Below, piece after piece: positions 20,402-28,473 of a DNA stretch of 28,473 nt. The first letter of the stretch is position 1. The number at the start of each line of letters is the position of its first letter. This stretch comes from Acidothermales bacterium. GTDB taxonomy: Bacteria; Actinomycetota; Actinomycetes; Streptosporangiales; WHST01. The notes below the pieces were generated by a model. It ran no database searches. It was not told the DNA's origin and was given only the letters and a program-made list of their open reading frames with translations. A program made the position numbers and the translations under genes. The stretch spans positions 1-28,473 of the forward strand of contig JAFMQP010000001.1 of NCBI GenBank assembly GCA_017354575.1. The letters run 5' to 3'.

Positions 20402-23400
20402 CGGGTACGGACGCGCTCCTTGCCCGGTTCACCAAGCCGGGCAAGGAGTTCGGGCCGCTGCCGCTCTGGTGGTGGAGCGGCGCGGAGGTCACCCGCGACC
20501 GGTTGCGCCGGCAGATGGAACAGCTGTCGGCGCAGGGCGTCCACCAGGCGGTCGTGATGTGCCTCGCGCCCACGGGACCGCTGTACGGGTCGCTCGCGGA
20601 CGACCCGCCGTTCCTCAGCCCGCAGTGGGTCGAGCTGCTCGACGGCGCGTGCGCCGACGCCGAGCAGCTCGGCTTCACGCTCTGGATGTACGACCAGATC
20701 GGGTTCTCCGGCGCGAACTTCCAGGGTCGGCTCACCGCAGAGCACCCGGAGTACGCGGGCCTCGCGCTGTTCCGCGACACCGACGGCGTCGTCCGCAACC
20801 GGGTCAGCGGCTTCGACTACTTCGGCATCGACGCCTGCGCGGCGCTGCTCGACCAGGTGCACGGCGAGCTCGAACGCCAGGTGGGGCAACGGTTCGGGCG
20901 CGCCATCGGCGGCTTCTTCCAGGACGAGCTACCGGCGATGCCGACATGGGGGTACGACTTCGCTGAGACGTTCGCCGACCACTACGGCTACGAGCTGGAG
21001 CCGCGGCTGGAGTCGCTGTTCTCCGGCTCCGGCGATGATGACGTACGCGTCCGCCGCGACTACCACGAGCACCGTGCGACGCTCGCCCGCCGCGCGTTCT
21101 TCGACCCGCTCGACGCGTGGTTCGCGAAGCACGAGATGATCTGCGGCTTCGACCAGCGGTCACCGGCGCGCGAGGGCGACCCGGTCGGCGGCGTGGAGAT
21201 CTACGGCGACTATCTGGCCACCCACAAGGGCTTCGGCGCACCCGGCAGCGACCACTGGGGCGACCCGAAGGTGCACAGCTCGCTCGCGCACGCGTACGGC
21301 CGGCCGCGCACCTGGATCGAGGCGTTCCACTCGTCCGGCTGGGGCGGCACGCTCGAGGAGACCTACGACTGGCTAGCGCCGTTCCTGCGCCGCGGCGCGA
21401 CGCTCTACGACCCGCACGCGGTCTACTACAGCACGGCCGGCGGCTGGTGGGAGTGGGCGCCGCCGTCGACGTGCTGGCGCCAGCCGTACTGGCCGTCGTA
21501 CCACGTGTTCGCGGACGCCGTCGCCCGGCTCTGTTCGGTGCTGACGGCGGGCGCGCACGTGTGCGACACGGTGCTCCTGTCCCCCACGGCGACCGCGCAG
21601 GCGTACACGACCCTCGACGGCGCACAGCCGGAGGCTGATCGCGCATCGCGTTGCTACCACAGGCTGAACGGCGTCAGCGCGTGGTACGCCGAACGCCGCG
21701 GCGTGCTCGAACGCGCGGGCGTCGACCACGACGTGCTCGACGAGGCGACCCTCGCGGACGCCGTCGTCGAGGACGGTACGTTGCGCGTCGCCGACGAGAC
21801 GTACCGCACCGTCGTCGTGCCCGATGCCCATGCGCTGCACGTGTCCACGGCAGGTTTGCTCGCCCGGTTCGTCGAGTCCGGCGGGCGCGTGGTCTGCGTC
21901 GGCGATGCGCCGGCGCGGTTCCTCGGCGGCGATCCCAGCGACGCCGCCGCGTTCAGCGACGCGGTCGCGCGCGGCGACGTCGTCGTCGTCCCGACACCCG
22001 ACGACGTGCCGGACGCCGTCGCCCACGGACCCGTGCGCGTCACTGCGGACGCGCCGTTCCTGTTGCGCCGCAACGGGAACGCGTACGTGCTGATGCTCAC
22101 CTCACACGACGACGATACCGGTACGGCCGCACCGATCATGGACTTCGGCGGCGACGCGCTGGACGTCGAGGCGTTCTCCTGGCAGGACTACTGGGGCCAG
22201 CTGCACGACACCGGTTACGCGTTCCGGCCGACCGGCGGACGGACGGCGCACGTGCGGGTCGAGGGACTGCCGGCACGGGCGCAGCGCTGGGCCCCCGGCA
22301 CGGGACAGCGCGTCGACGTCCAGGTGAGCGAGGCCGCCGACGGCTCGCTCGGCTTCGACGTCCCGTTCGCGGACGGGCCGATCACACTGGTCGTGCTCGC
22401 GGACGACCTGCCGGTGACGACCGCCCACGCACTCGGCGAGGTGGTCGAAACCGTTCCCGTGGACGGGCCGTGGCTGGGACTGGCCTCGTCCACGCTGGAC
22501 AACGGCTACGGCGACCTCGCCGCACCCGATCGCGACGGCGTGCTGCCGATCGAGGTGTGGCGCTTCGAGCACGCGACGGGCGGCGACGAATGGCGCCCGG
22601 TCACCGCCACCTACGGCCCGTTCGCGGAGGTACGCGACCCGGACGGCACATGGCGTACCGCGGAGTGGTCCCTGTCGCGCGGCATCCGCAACGACCCGAT
22701 GCACCGGGAAGCGTTGGGGCCCAAGGGATACGTGCCCGAAGAGTTCCTCGACTGGCGCGACGTAGAGGCCGGTGGGCAGGTGGCGGTGCGGTGCCACCTC
22801 ACGCTGCCGTCGCGCGACGGCCTGCACGTCGCGGTCGGTGCCGACGCCGGCCGGCGTGTGCTCGTCGACGGCGTCGAGCTGCCGGTCGAGGCCGCGGGAT
22901 ACCAGTCGTTCAGCGCGATTCCGCGCGAGCTCACCGGCCGTGGCGTCGCATTGGACGTCGAGCTCACCGCCGAACGCGACGGGCCGGTGCGCGCGTCGTT
23001 CGCGGTCGTCACCGACCCGACGTCGTATCGCCGGCCCGAGTGGCTGACCAGCGGCACCACCGGCCATGAGGGACGCGAGGTCGACTTCACCCGCACGTTC
23101 CCGCTCACCGAGGTGCCGGACGACGCAGCCGTCCAGGTGGCGAGCGACGGTGCGTGCAGGATCCTGGTCAACGGCGTGGAGGTCGGGCGGCAGGGCGACT
23201 TCAGCCCATACCCAGGGCACCGCGAGGTGCGCGTGCACCCGTACCAGGTCGCCGAGCACCTCCGTGTCGGCGACAACGAGATCGTGCTGCGCGCCGTGGA
23301 CGCCGGCGCGCAGCCCACCGCGGTCGCGCTCGACTCGCCCGGTCTGGGCCTGTGTACGGACGCAAGCTGGAATGCCAGTGGCGGCAACGCCTCCGGCACA

Positions 23401-24147
23401 CCGACACTACGCCGCCAACACGCGCGTGACCCGCGGTTCGTCTGCGCCCGGCCGCGTCCGCATCCGCTGCCCGGCGCGGGCTGGCTCGAGCCGGACCGGC
23501 CGACCGACGGCGTCGTCGGCGTCGTCCCGGACGTCGCGCCCGGCGGCGAACGCACCGAACGGCTGCGCTTCCCCGCGCCGCTCGGCACGGTCGCGCTGCA
23601 CGTGCCCACGTCGCTCGACGCCGCCGTCCTCGTCGACGGCCGCGAGCACGCCCCGGACGGTGGACGGGTGACGTTCGCCGAGCCGCTGCCCGCGGCGACC
23701 CCTGTCACCCTGCGGTTCCGCGCCGTCGGCGGCAGGCGCGGCGGCGCGTTGCTCGACGGCCCGGTCGAGGTCGAGGTCGCGGAGACCGGGACCCGGCTCG
23801 CGTCGTGGGAGGAGCTCGGCCTGCGCGCGCTCGGCGGCGAGCTGCGCTACCGCGCCACCGTGGACGTCCGGCCGCCGGACGGCACACGCACCGTGCTCGA
23901 CCTCGGCGACGTGCGCGGCACCGCCGACGTCGTCGTCAACGGCGCGCTCGTCGGCCGGCTCGTCTGGTCGCCGTGGTGCGCCGAGGTGACCGACGCGCTG
24001 CGCCCCGGCGAGAACGAGATCGAGGTCGTCGTCCGCGGCACCCTCGCCGGCTACCTCGACGACGCCTCACCGACCGCGGCGGTGGCGAAGGGCCAGGTGC
24101 GGACGGGATTGTTCGGCGCCGTGCGACTGGTCCATCATCGGAAGTGA
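20398..24147 (+). CDS. Large cytoplasmic glycoside hydrolase, GH106-like (alpha-L-rhamnosidase type)
   Basis: A 1249-aa enzyme without signal peptide. The N-terminal barrel has the GH106-like opening: FTKPGKEFGPLPLWWWSG (11-28), RRQMEQLSAQGVHQAVVM, then FTLWMYDQIGFSGANFQGR (93-111). Next come FFQDELP (173-179), GVEIYGDYLATHKGFGAPG and TWIEAFHSSGWGGTLEET. A middle Rossmann-like part (YRTVVVPDAHALHVS, GRVVCVGDAP) resembles a trimerisation-type domain. Two jelly-roll carbohydrate-binding-like domains follow: CRILVNGVEVGRQGDF near residue 920-935 and TADVVVNGALVGRLVWSPW near 1175-1195. The GH106 assignment rests on pattern memory; the linkage could be rhamnosyl or another deoxy- or pentosyl unit. 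Coupled to the transporter by ATGA overlap, it probably hydrolyses an imported glycoside inside the cell. Confidence 0.65.
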   Translation: MTGTDALLARFTKPGKEFGPLPLWWWSGAEVTRDRLRRQMEQLSAQGVHQAVVMCLAPTGPLYGSLADDPPFLSPQWVELLDGACADAEQLGFTLWMYDQIGFSGANFQGRLTAEHPEYAGLALFRDTDGVVRNRVSGFDYFGIDACAALLDQVHGELERQVGQRFGRAIGGFFQDELPAMPTWGYDFAETFADHYGYELEPRLESLFSGSGDDDVRVRRDYHEHRATLARRAFFDPLDAWFAKHEMICGFDQRSPAREGDPVGGVEIYGDYLATHKGFGAPGSDHWGDPKVHSSLAHAYGRPRTWIEAFHSSGWGGTLEETYDWLAPFLRRGATLYDPHAVYYSTAGGWWEWAPPSTCWRQPYWPSYHVFADAVARLCSVLTAGAHVCDTVLLSPTATAQAYTTLDGAQPEADRASRCYHRLNGVSAWYAERRGVLERAGVDHDVLDEATLADAVVEDGTLRVADETYRTVVVPDAHALHVSTAGLLARFVESGGRVVCVGDAPARFLGGDPSDAAAFSDAVARGDVVVVPTPDDVPDAVAHGPVRVTADAPFLLRRNGNAYVLMLTSHDDDTGTAAPIMDFGGDALDVEAFSWQDYWGQLHDTGYAFRPTGGRTAHVRVEGLPARAQRWAPGTGQRVDVQVSEAADGSLGFDVPFADGPITLVVLADDLPVTTAHALGEVVETVPVDGPWLGLASSTLDNGYGDLAAPDRDGVLPIEVWRFEHATGGDEWRPVTATYGPFAEVRDPDGTWRTAEWSLSRGIRNDPMHREALGPKGYVPEEFLDWRDVEAGGQVAVRCHLTLPSRDGLHVAVGADAGRRVLVDGVELPVEAAGYQSFSAIPRELTGRGVALDVELTAERDGPVRASFAVVTDPTSYRRPEWLTSGTTGHEGREVDFTRTFPLTEVPDDAAVQVASDGACRILVNGVEVGRQGDFSPYPGHREVRVHPYQVAEHLRVGDNEIVLRAVDAGAQPTAVALDSPGLGLCTDASWNASGGNASGTPTLRRQHARDPRFVCARPRPHPLPGAGWLEPDRPTDGVVGVVPDVAPGGERTERLRFPAPLGTVALHVPTSLDAAVLVDGREHAPDGGRVTFAEPLPAATPVTLRFRAVGGRRGGALLDGPVEVEVAETGTRLASWEELGLRALGGELRYRATVDVRPPDGTRTVLDLGDVRGTADVVVNGALVGRLVWSPWCAEVTDALRPGENEIEVVVRGTLAGYLDDASPTAAVAKGQVRTGLFGAVRLVHHRK

Positions 24148-24165
24148 CGGACGCGGGAGGACGCC

Positions 24166-25629
24166 ATGACGGCCACACGATCTGCCCCCGACATCGGCTC
24201 GCTGTTGCAGCGCAAGGTGCCCAGGCACACGAAGATCGGGCTGGTCGCCGGCGGGCTGGGGGCGTACTGGCCGCAGTTCCCCGACCTGCTCCCCCAGCTA
24301 CGGCGTTCCGCCGACCGCGTGTCCGAACGGATGCGGGAGCTCGACTGCGAGGTCGTGGACGTCGGGTTCATCTCGGACGCGCAGGAGGGCGCGGCCGCCG
24401 CGGAACGCCTGCGCGCGGCCGGCTGCGACCTCATCGTCGCGTTCCTCGCCACGTACATGACCGCGACGATGCTCCTGCCGATCGCGCAACGCAACGGTGC
24501 GCCCGTGCTGCTGCTCAACCTGCAGCCGAGCGAGGCGATGGACCACGCGTCCTTCGACACCGGCGCGTGGCTCGCGTACTGCGGCGCGTGCCCGCTGCCG
24601 GAGATGGTGAACGCGTTCCGCCGCTGCGGCATCGAGACGCGCAGCGTCAGCGGCCACCTCGAGGAGCCGTCGGCGTGGGCGAAGATCGAGCGCTGGGTGC
24701 GCGCGGCCGGCATCCGCGGCGCGTTGCGGCACGGCAGGCACGGCCTGCTCGGGCACCTCTACCCGGGCATGCTGGACGTGTCGACCGACCTCACGCTCGT
24801 ACCGGCGCAGTTCGGCGGGCACATGGAGGTGCTGGAGATCGACGACGTGCGCGTGCGCGTCGAGCAGGTGAGCGACGCCGACGTCGACGCCCGCGTCGCA
24901 CTCGCGCGGGACGTCTTCACCGTGGCCGACAGCGTCGTGGAGGACGATCTGCGTTGGGCGGCAAGGGTTTCCGTCGCCCTCGACCGTCTGGTCGACGACT
25001 TCGAGCTGGACAGCCTGGCGTACTACCACCGCGGACTGGACGGCGAGACGCACGAGCGCGTCGGCGCCGGGCTGATCCTCGGCGCGTCGCTGCTCACCGC
25101 GCGCGGCATCCCGGCGGCGGGCGAGTACGAGCTGCGCACGTCGCTCGCGATGCTGATCCTCGACCGGCTCGGCGCCGGCGGCTCGTTCACCGAGTTCCAG
25201 GCGCTCAACTTCCGCGACGACGTGGTGGAGATGGGCCACGACGGCCCCGCGCACCTGGCCATCAGCGACGGGCGCCCGACGCTGCGCGGGCTCGGCGTCT
25301 ACCACGGCAAGCGCGGCTGGGGCGTGTCCGTCGAGCTCGACGTCAGGCACGGCCCGGTCACCACGTTCGGCATCGGCCAGGAGCGCGACGGACGGTTCCG
25401 GTTCGTGGTGTCGGAGGGCACCGTGGTGAGCGGACCGCTGCTGCAGATCGGCAACACCACCTCGCGCGTGACGTTCGGCCGTCACCCGGGCGAGTGGACC
25501 GACGAGTGGAGCGTCTCCGGCGTCGGCCACCACTGGGCGCTCGGCACCGGCCACCGCGCCGCCGAGCTCGCCGTCCTCGGCGAGCTGTGCGGCGTCGAGG
25601 TCGTCACCGTCCCCGGCGTGAGCACGTAG
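24166..25629 (+). CDS. L-arabinose isomerase-like protein (AraA/FucI fold)
   Basis: A 487-aa protein. GGGAGGA precedes the ATG by 5 nt, and the gene starts 18 nt after the glycosidase stop. The N-terminal half (IGLVAGGLGAYWPQFPD, VVDVGFISDAQEG, CDLIVAFLATYMTATMLLPI) is the AraA-type Rossmann part. The four Mn2+ ligands of AraA have counterparts: E320 (AGEYELRT), E343 (SFTEFQALNF), H358 (EMGHDGPAH) and H455/H456 (GVGHHWALG). It should interconvert an aldose and a ketose released by the upstream glycosidase. It departs from true AraA in length and in many conserved blocks, so L-arabinose itself is not assured. No kinase or aldolase gene is nearby, so the pathway must be completed elsewhere. Confidence 0.8.
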   Translation: MTATRSAPDIGSLLQRKVPRHTKIGLVAGGLGAYWPQFPDLLPQLRRSADRVSERMRELDCEVVDVGFISDAQEGAAAAERLRAAGCDLIVAFLATYMTATMLLPIAQRNGAPVLLLNLQPSEAMDHASFDTGAWLAYCGACPLPEMVNAFRRCGIETRSVSGHLEEPSAWAKIERWVRAAGIRGALRHGRHGLLGHLYPGMLDVSTDLTLVPAQFGGHMEVLEIDDVRVRVEQVSDADVDARVALARDVFTVADSVVEDDLRWAARVSVALDRLVDDFELDSLAYYHRGLDGETHERVGAGLILGASLLTARGIPAAGEYELRTSLAMLILDRLGAGGSFTEFQALNFRDDVVEMGHDGPAHLAISDGRPTLRGLGVYHGKRGWGVSVELDVRHGPVTTFGIGQERDGRFRFVVSEGTVVSGPLLQIGNTTSRVTFGRHPGEWTDEWSVSGVGHHWALGTGHRAAELAVLGELCGVEVVTVPGVST

Positions 25630-25654
25630 GGCGCACGCTCACCGGCGGCGGCTG

Positions 25655-26386
25655 TCAGCGCTCCCGCTGCCTGCCGCGGTCCGCGGGACGCTCGGCGCGT
25701 GCGCCGCGTGCTGCCGCCCGGCCCCGGCCCAGTCTCGTCGACCGCGGGCGCGCGACGGACCGTTCCGCGTGAACGGTCCTCGTCAGGAGTGCCTCGGCCG
25801 CCTTCGCCGGAGACGCCTGCACCGCCTCCTCGCGGTCGAAGCGCTCGGCGGCGCGGCGGACGGCCGCCGCCTCCCGCGGACGCTGGTGCGCGAACTCCGC
25901 GACGCTCTCCTTGTCGGCGAGGTCGACCAACCGGAACCGGGGATTCCTGCGGGCCATCGCCTGCGCACGGTCGTAGACGTCGTGCTGCATCCTCGCGCCG
26001 TCCTTGACCACCCAGACGACGTCCCAGCCCTGACGCAGCATCGCGGCGTCCTTGCGCAGCTGCAGCAACCGATGCTCGCGATTCCCCCCGCCGACCTTGA
26101 ACTCCCACGCCAGGAAGGCGCGGCGGTTGCCGATGTCCTGGAATCGCTTGCCGAACCGGGTCGGCTGGTACCGCTCCTTCCGCCAGCCGTCGCGTTCCCG
26201 GTAGCCGAGCTCGTCGTAGGCGAGGTCGCGGAACCGGTTGCCCCGGCGTTGCAGCTCCTCGAAGTATGCGACCCGCCCGAGCCAGTCGGCACGGTCCCTC
26301 GGCGTCTCGCCGCGGGCGAGCTTGTGCGTGCGGTACGTTCGATAGCGCCGAACGACTTCCCGTGGAGACCACCCGCGCGGCGTCAT
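25655..26386 (-). CDS. Putative PD-(D/E)xK nuclease-like protein (toxin candidate)
   Basis: A 243-aa basic protein. The core GKRFQDIGNRRAFLAWEFKV shows D84, a ten-residue gap, then E95-x-K97. This is the restriction-endonuclease-fold signature, with a downstream helix REHRLLQLRKDA carrying the frequent Gln (Q109) and a strand WDVVWVV. The N-terminal helical part (RYRTYRTHKLARGETPRDRADWL) and an Arg-rich low-complexity tail (from about 190) flank it. There is no secretion or WXG domain. ATG at 26386 lies 10 nt after the stop of the upstream gene and lacks a strong ribosome site, so it is probably translated by coupling. Family unnamed to me. A nuclease toxin or a released polymorphic-toxin tip fits best; a repair nuclease is possible. 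Confidence 0.55.
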   Translation of the reverse strand: MTPRGWSPREVVRRYRTYRTHKLARGETPRDRADWLGRVAYFEELQRRGNRFRDLAYDELGYRERDGWRKERYQPTRFGKRFQDIGNRRAFLAWEFKVGGGNREHRLLQLRKDAAMLRQGWDVVWVVKDGARMQHDVYDRAQAMARRNPRFRLVDLADKESVAEFAHQRPREAAAVRRAAERFDREEAVQASPAKAAEALLTRTVHAERSVARPRSTRLGRGRAAARGARAERPADRGRQRER

Positions 26387-26396
26387 CGTCAGGCGC

Positions 26397-26939
26397 TCAG
26401 GCCAGCGCCTCGTCGTCCTGCATCTGCTGCCAGACCGGCGGTTCCGGGCGTCCCGCACCGACCCAGGCGTCGTGGTCCTCCCGCTGGAACCGGTGGACGG
26501 CGGACCACTCCCCGCCGGTACGGCGCTGCACCGCCATCGTCAGCGCCCCGCCGACGTCGAAGTACTCCGGCGAGTAGGGCAGCGCCACCGCAGGCACCAG
26601 CCCGGTCGCACCGAGGTCGACGTACACCCAGGCGCCCTCGAACCGACGCACGAGCAGCTCGCCCAGGTACCGGCGGAACCCGTCGATGACATCCGCGCCG
26701 GCCTGCGCCGTCTCGGGATCCGCGGAGTCGGCGTCAGGAAACCGTTCCAGCGCCGCGGCCTCGGCGTGCCGAAGCCCTTCCTCCGACCACGGGTCGGCGG
26801 GCATGTCGGGGACGACGCGGTCGAAGAAGCCCGCCAGCGCGGCGTCCATGCCGGCCAGCCAGTCCCGCCACTCCGGGCGCTGCTGGAACGGCGCGATGCG
26901 GCGCTGCTCCTGCTCGTACGCCTCGGCGTAGTCGACCAC
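26397..26939 (-). CDS. Unknown protein, first gene of the nuclease-like pair (immunity/antitoxin candidate)
   Basis: A 180-aa acidic protein. GTG at 26939 is chosen because GAGGAGGG lies 6 nt upstream; the frame stays open to 27008 but without a ribosome site. The N-terminal half is helical (YAEAYEQEQRRIAPFQQRPEW, RHAEAAALERFPDAD). The middle VIDGFRRYLGELLVRRFEGA then WVYVDLG looks like the Y-x-G-E-x-L helix and following strand of small immunity-like or DUF3806-type proteins, but I cannot place it firmly. The acidic character suits a partner of the basic nuclease-like protein encoded 10 nt downstream. The order (acidic protein first, nuclease second) resembles antitoxin-toxin units. Confidence 0.6.
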   Translation of the reverse strand: MVDYAEAYEQEQRRIAPFQQRPEWRDWLAGMDAALAGFFDRVVPDMPADPWSEEGLRHAEAAALERFPDADSADPETAQAGADVIDGFRRYLGELLVRRFEGAWVYVDLGATGLVPAVALPYSPEYFDVGGALTMAVQRRTGGEWSAVHRFQREDHDAWVGAGRPEPPVWQQMQDDEALA

Positions 26940-27066
26940 GGGAACCCTCCTCGGCGCCTGAACCTCGGGTACCGGCAACGTTAACGGGCACGGCTCAGGA
27001 GCCGACACGCTCGAACGTGAACAGGTCGGAAACGGAGGGCGTCCCGGCGTGACCGGCGGCCCGCGG
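26940..27066. other. Intergenic region upstream of the nuclease-like pair and downstream of GH30
   Basis: A 127-base spacer. It contains a small hairpin, CGGCT-CAGG-AGCCG (26991-27004), that could end transcription of the GH30 gene, and a GTTAAC palindrome near 26980. I see no convincing promoter hexamers. If the GH30 transcript is not terminated here, the pair could be read through from it. Confidence 0.35.
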
Positions 27067-28473
27067 TCATGTCCCTGTCGGCCGCACCCCCGGGATCACG
27101 AACGTGGTGATGGACTGCGCCTTCAGCGTCGTACGGTAGGTGCCGCCCTGCCGCGCCTCGGCGGGCAGCTCGGCGAGGTTCTCTGTGCTCGACGTACGCC
27201 GCCGCAGCACGTCACCCGACGACGGCGTGAACCCGCTCAGGTCGAACGTGACGTCGCGGTTCGCGGTGCCGAGCTCGGTGTAGACGACGACCAACTGCCG
27301 GCGCCTGGCGTCGTACGCGGCGAACGCGTTCGCGTCGCCGACCCGGATCACGGTCGCGCCCGGCCGTACGTACTTCACGTAGTTGCCGTAGCCGTAGTAC
27401 TGCTTCGCGACGTAGAAGTCCTCCTGGCCCGGGGTGTAAGTCGCGTGCACGATGCCCCAGCAGGTGTTGCCGTCCCGGTTCGCCTCGATGCTCTCGATCG
27501 CGTTCCAGATGTTCCACGCCTCGGCCTGCAGGACGTTCAGGTCGAGCAGCATCGTCTTGGACAGGTTGAGCGCGTTGCTGATGTGCTGCGGCTGGTACCC
27601 GGCGTCGCCGGCCGTGCCGAACTCCGACATCCACAGCTTCGCCGGCAGCGCGCGTACGGCGTCGCGCAGGCCGGTACGTTCCTGGTTCCAGTACGAGTGC
27701 GTGTTCACCTGGCCGAGCAGCCGGGCCTCGTCACCGTAACTGGTGACCGAGTCGAGCCCGGCGCTCGCACCCGGCTCCTCGGGCATCGCGAGCCGGGTGT
27801 GGGCCGACAGCCCCTTGGCGTCCATCTTCCTGCGCATCGCGTCCAGCACCTGGGCCTGCATCGGCAACGAGAAGTGGCAACCCTCCTGCGTGCCGTTCGC
27901 CACCCACCAGTCAGCGATCGGCTCGTTGATCGGTGACAGCGAGCCGAACCTCGTTCCCCACCTGCGCGCGAACAGCACGGCGACGTCGGTGACATAGTCG
28001 GCGAAGTCGTCGACGTGTTCCGGCAGCAGGTTGTCGCCGCTGTCGGCCGCGCCACTCACGCAGCCGCTCCGCGTCCACCAGTAGTGCGGGCTGCAGACGA
28101 ACGCCTCGGTGCGTGTCGCCTCGCGCGCCAGCGCCTGCGCGAGCACCCAGCGCTGGCCGGCGTCCCGGGTGTAGTCCCACGTGCCCGGCTGCTCGGGCCA
28201 GAACGACGGGATGCTCGCACCCAGCCGCATGTGGTTGTGCGCCGGGTTCTCGGTGGCGCCGATGTTGTACCGCGCGATGTCGATGCCGAGACCGTCGGAG
28301 CCGAACAGCAGGTCGACGATCTGCGTGCGCTTCTCGACGTCCTGCCAGCCGCCGATCACGTTGGCGCCCCAGGACAGCGCGGTGCCCCAGCCCTCCATCG
28401 TCTGGTACCGCGTGCCGGGATCGACGGCGATGGGCGCGTCGGCCGCGCCCGCCCGGCGCGGCCCCGCCGCGAC
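27067..28473 (-). CDS. Secreted glycoside hydrolase family 30 enzyme (5' end outside window)
   Basis: At least 468 residues are visible; the frame runs off the right edge without a start. An Ala-rich stretch ending GAADAPIAVDPG looks like the end of a signal peptide or linker, so the protein is probably exported. The (beta/alpha)8 domain begins TMEGWGTALSWGANV and continues with ARYNIGATENP, typical of GH30. Counting from the first visible Met (28398), the acid/base Glu159 lies in SPINEPIADWW and the nucleophile Glu259 in LWMSEFGT. The C-terminal beta domain ends TTLKAQSITTFVIPG. GH30 members cut beta-linked galactans, xylans or glucosylceramides; the endo-beta-1,6-galactanase-like branch seems nearest, but this is not certain. 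Its stop is followed by 127 bases before the nuclease-like pair. Confidence 0.87.
   Translation of the reverse strand, partial: VAAGPRRAGAADAPIAVDPGTRYQTMEGWGTALSWGANVIGGWQDVEKRTQIVDLLFGSDGLGIDIARYNIGATENPAHNHMRLGASIPSFWPEQPGTWDYTRDAGQRWVLAQALAREATRTEAFVCSPHYWWTRSGCVSGAADSGDNLLPEHVDDFADYVTDVAVLFARRWGTRFGSLSPINEPIADWWVANGTQEGCHFSLPMQAQVLDAMRRKMDAKGLSAHTRLAMPEEPGASAGLDSVTSYGDEARLLGQVNTHSYWNQERTGLRDAVRALPAKLWMSEFGTAGDAGYQPQHISNALNLSKTMLLDLNVLQAEAWNIWNAIESIEANRDGNTCWGIVHATYTPGQEDFYVAKQYYGYGNYVKYVRPGATVIRVGDANAFAAYDARRRQLVVVYTELGTANRDVTFDLSGFTPSSGDVLRRRTSSTENLAELPAEARQGGTYRTTLKAQSITTFVIPGVRPTGT

Overview
The window is about 28.5 kb of very GC-rich DNA (roughly 72%). Codons end almost always in G or C, GTG starts are common, and the gene families are typical of filamentous or soil actinomycetes: an Rv2629-type ribosome hibernation factor, DUF2795, DUF6098, DUF1360, a maleylpyruvate-isomerase-like DinB protein and FGly sulfatases. 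It looks like chromosome of a free-living high-GC actinobacterium. The genus cannot be fixed from the sequence alone. I see no rRNA, tRNA, CRISPR, phage or IS element.

Layout, left to right. (1) 1-8.4 kb, methionine and housekeeping genes: the end of a membrane protein, a secreted sulfatase, a cobalamin riboswitch with B12-independent methionine synthase metE, a SnoaL-like/methyltransferase pair, an orphan C-terminal piece of an ECF sigma factor, DUF6098, a second shorter MetE-like protein, and a Nudix hydrolase. (2) 8.5-13.7 kb, a block that looks like a general-stress region: a mycothiol-dependent-isomerase-like protein, DUF2795, a PfpI/DJ-1 protein with a Rho_N-tailed basic protein, a small acidic protein with the hibernation factor, and a mandelate-racemase-type enolase coupled to DUF1360. 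Four of these transcription units, plus DUF6098, have a GNNT-like -35 exactly 15 nt from GGGTA(G/T). That is the layout of actinobacterial sigma-B/sigma-F promoters. (3) 13.7-17.8 kb: a DHA2 drug exporter bounded by a perfect 19-bp hairpin, a YtcJ-type amidohydrolase, and a VIT/CCC1 metal transporter.

(4) 17.9-25.6 kb, a sugar-catabolic locus. A divergent LacI repressor faces a tightly packed MFS transporter - 1249-aa GH106-like glycosidase - arabinose-isomerase-like operon. A candidate operator sits just downstream of a recognisable -35/-10. The glycosidase has no signal peptide, so the substrate is probably imported whole and cut in the cytoplasm. (5) 25.7-26.9 kb: a two-gene unit of an unknown protein followed by a protein with a PD-(D/E)xK-like nuclease motif, arranged like an immunity/antitoxin-toxin pair. 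(6) 27.07 kb to the right edge: a secreted GH30 glycosidase cut by the window end.

The least explained items are the nuclease-like pair, the shared stress-type promoters with the hibernation-factor operon, and the glycosidase/isomerase operon of unknown substrate.
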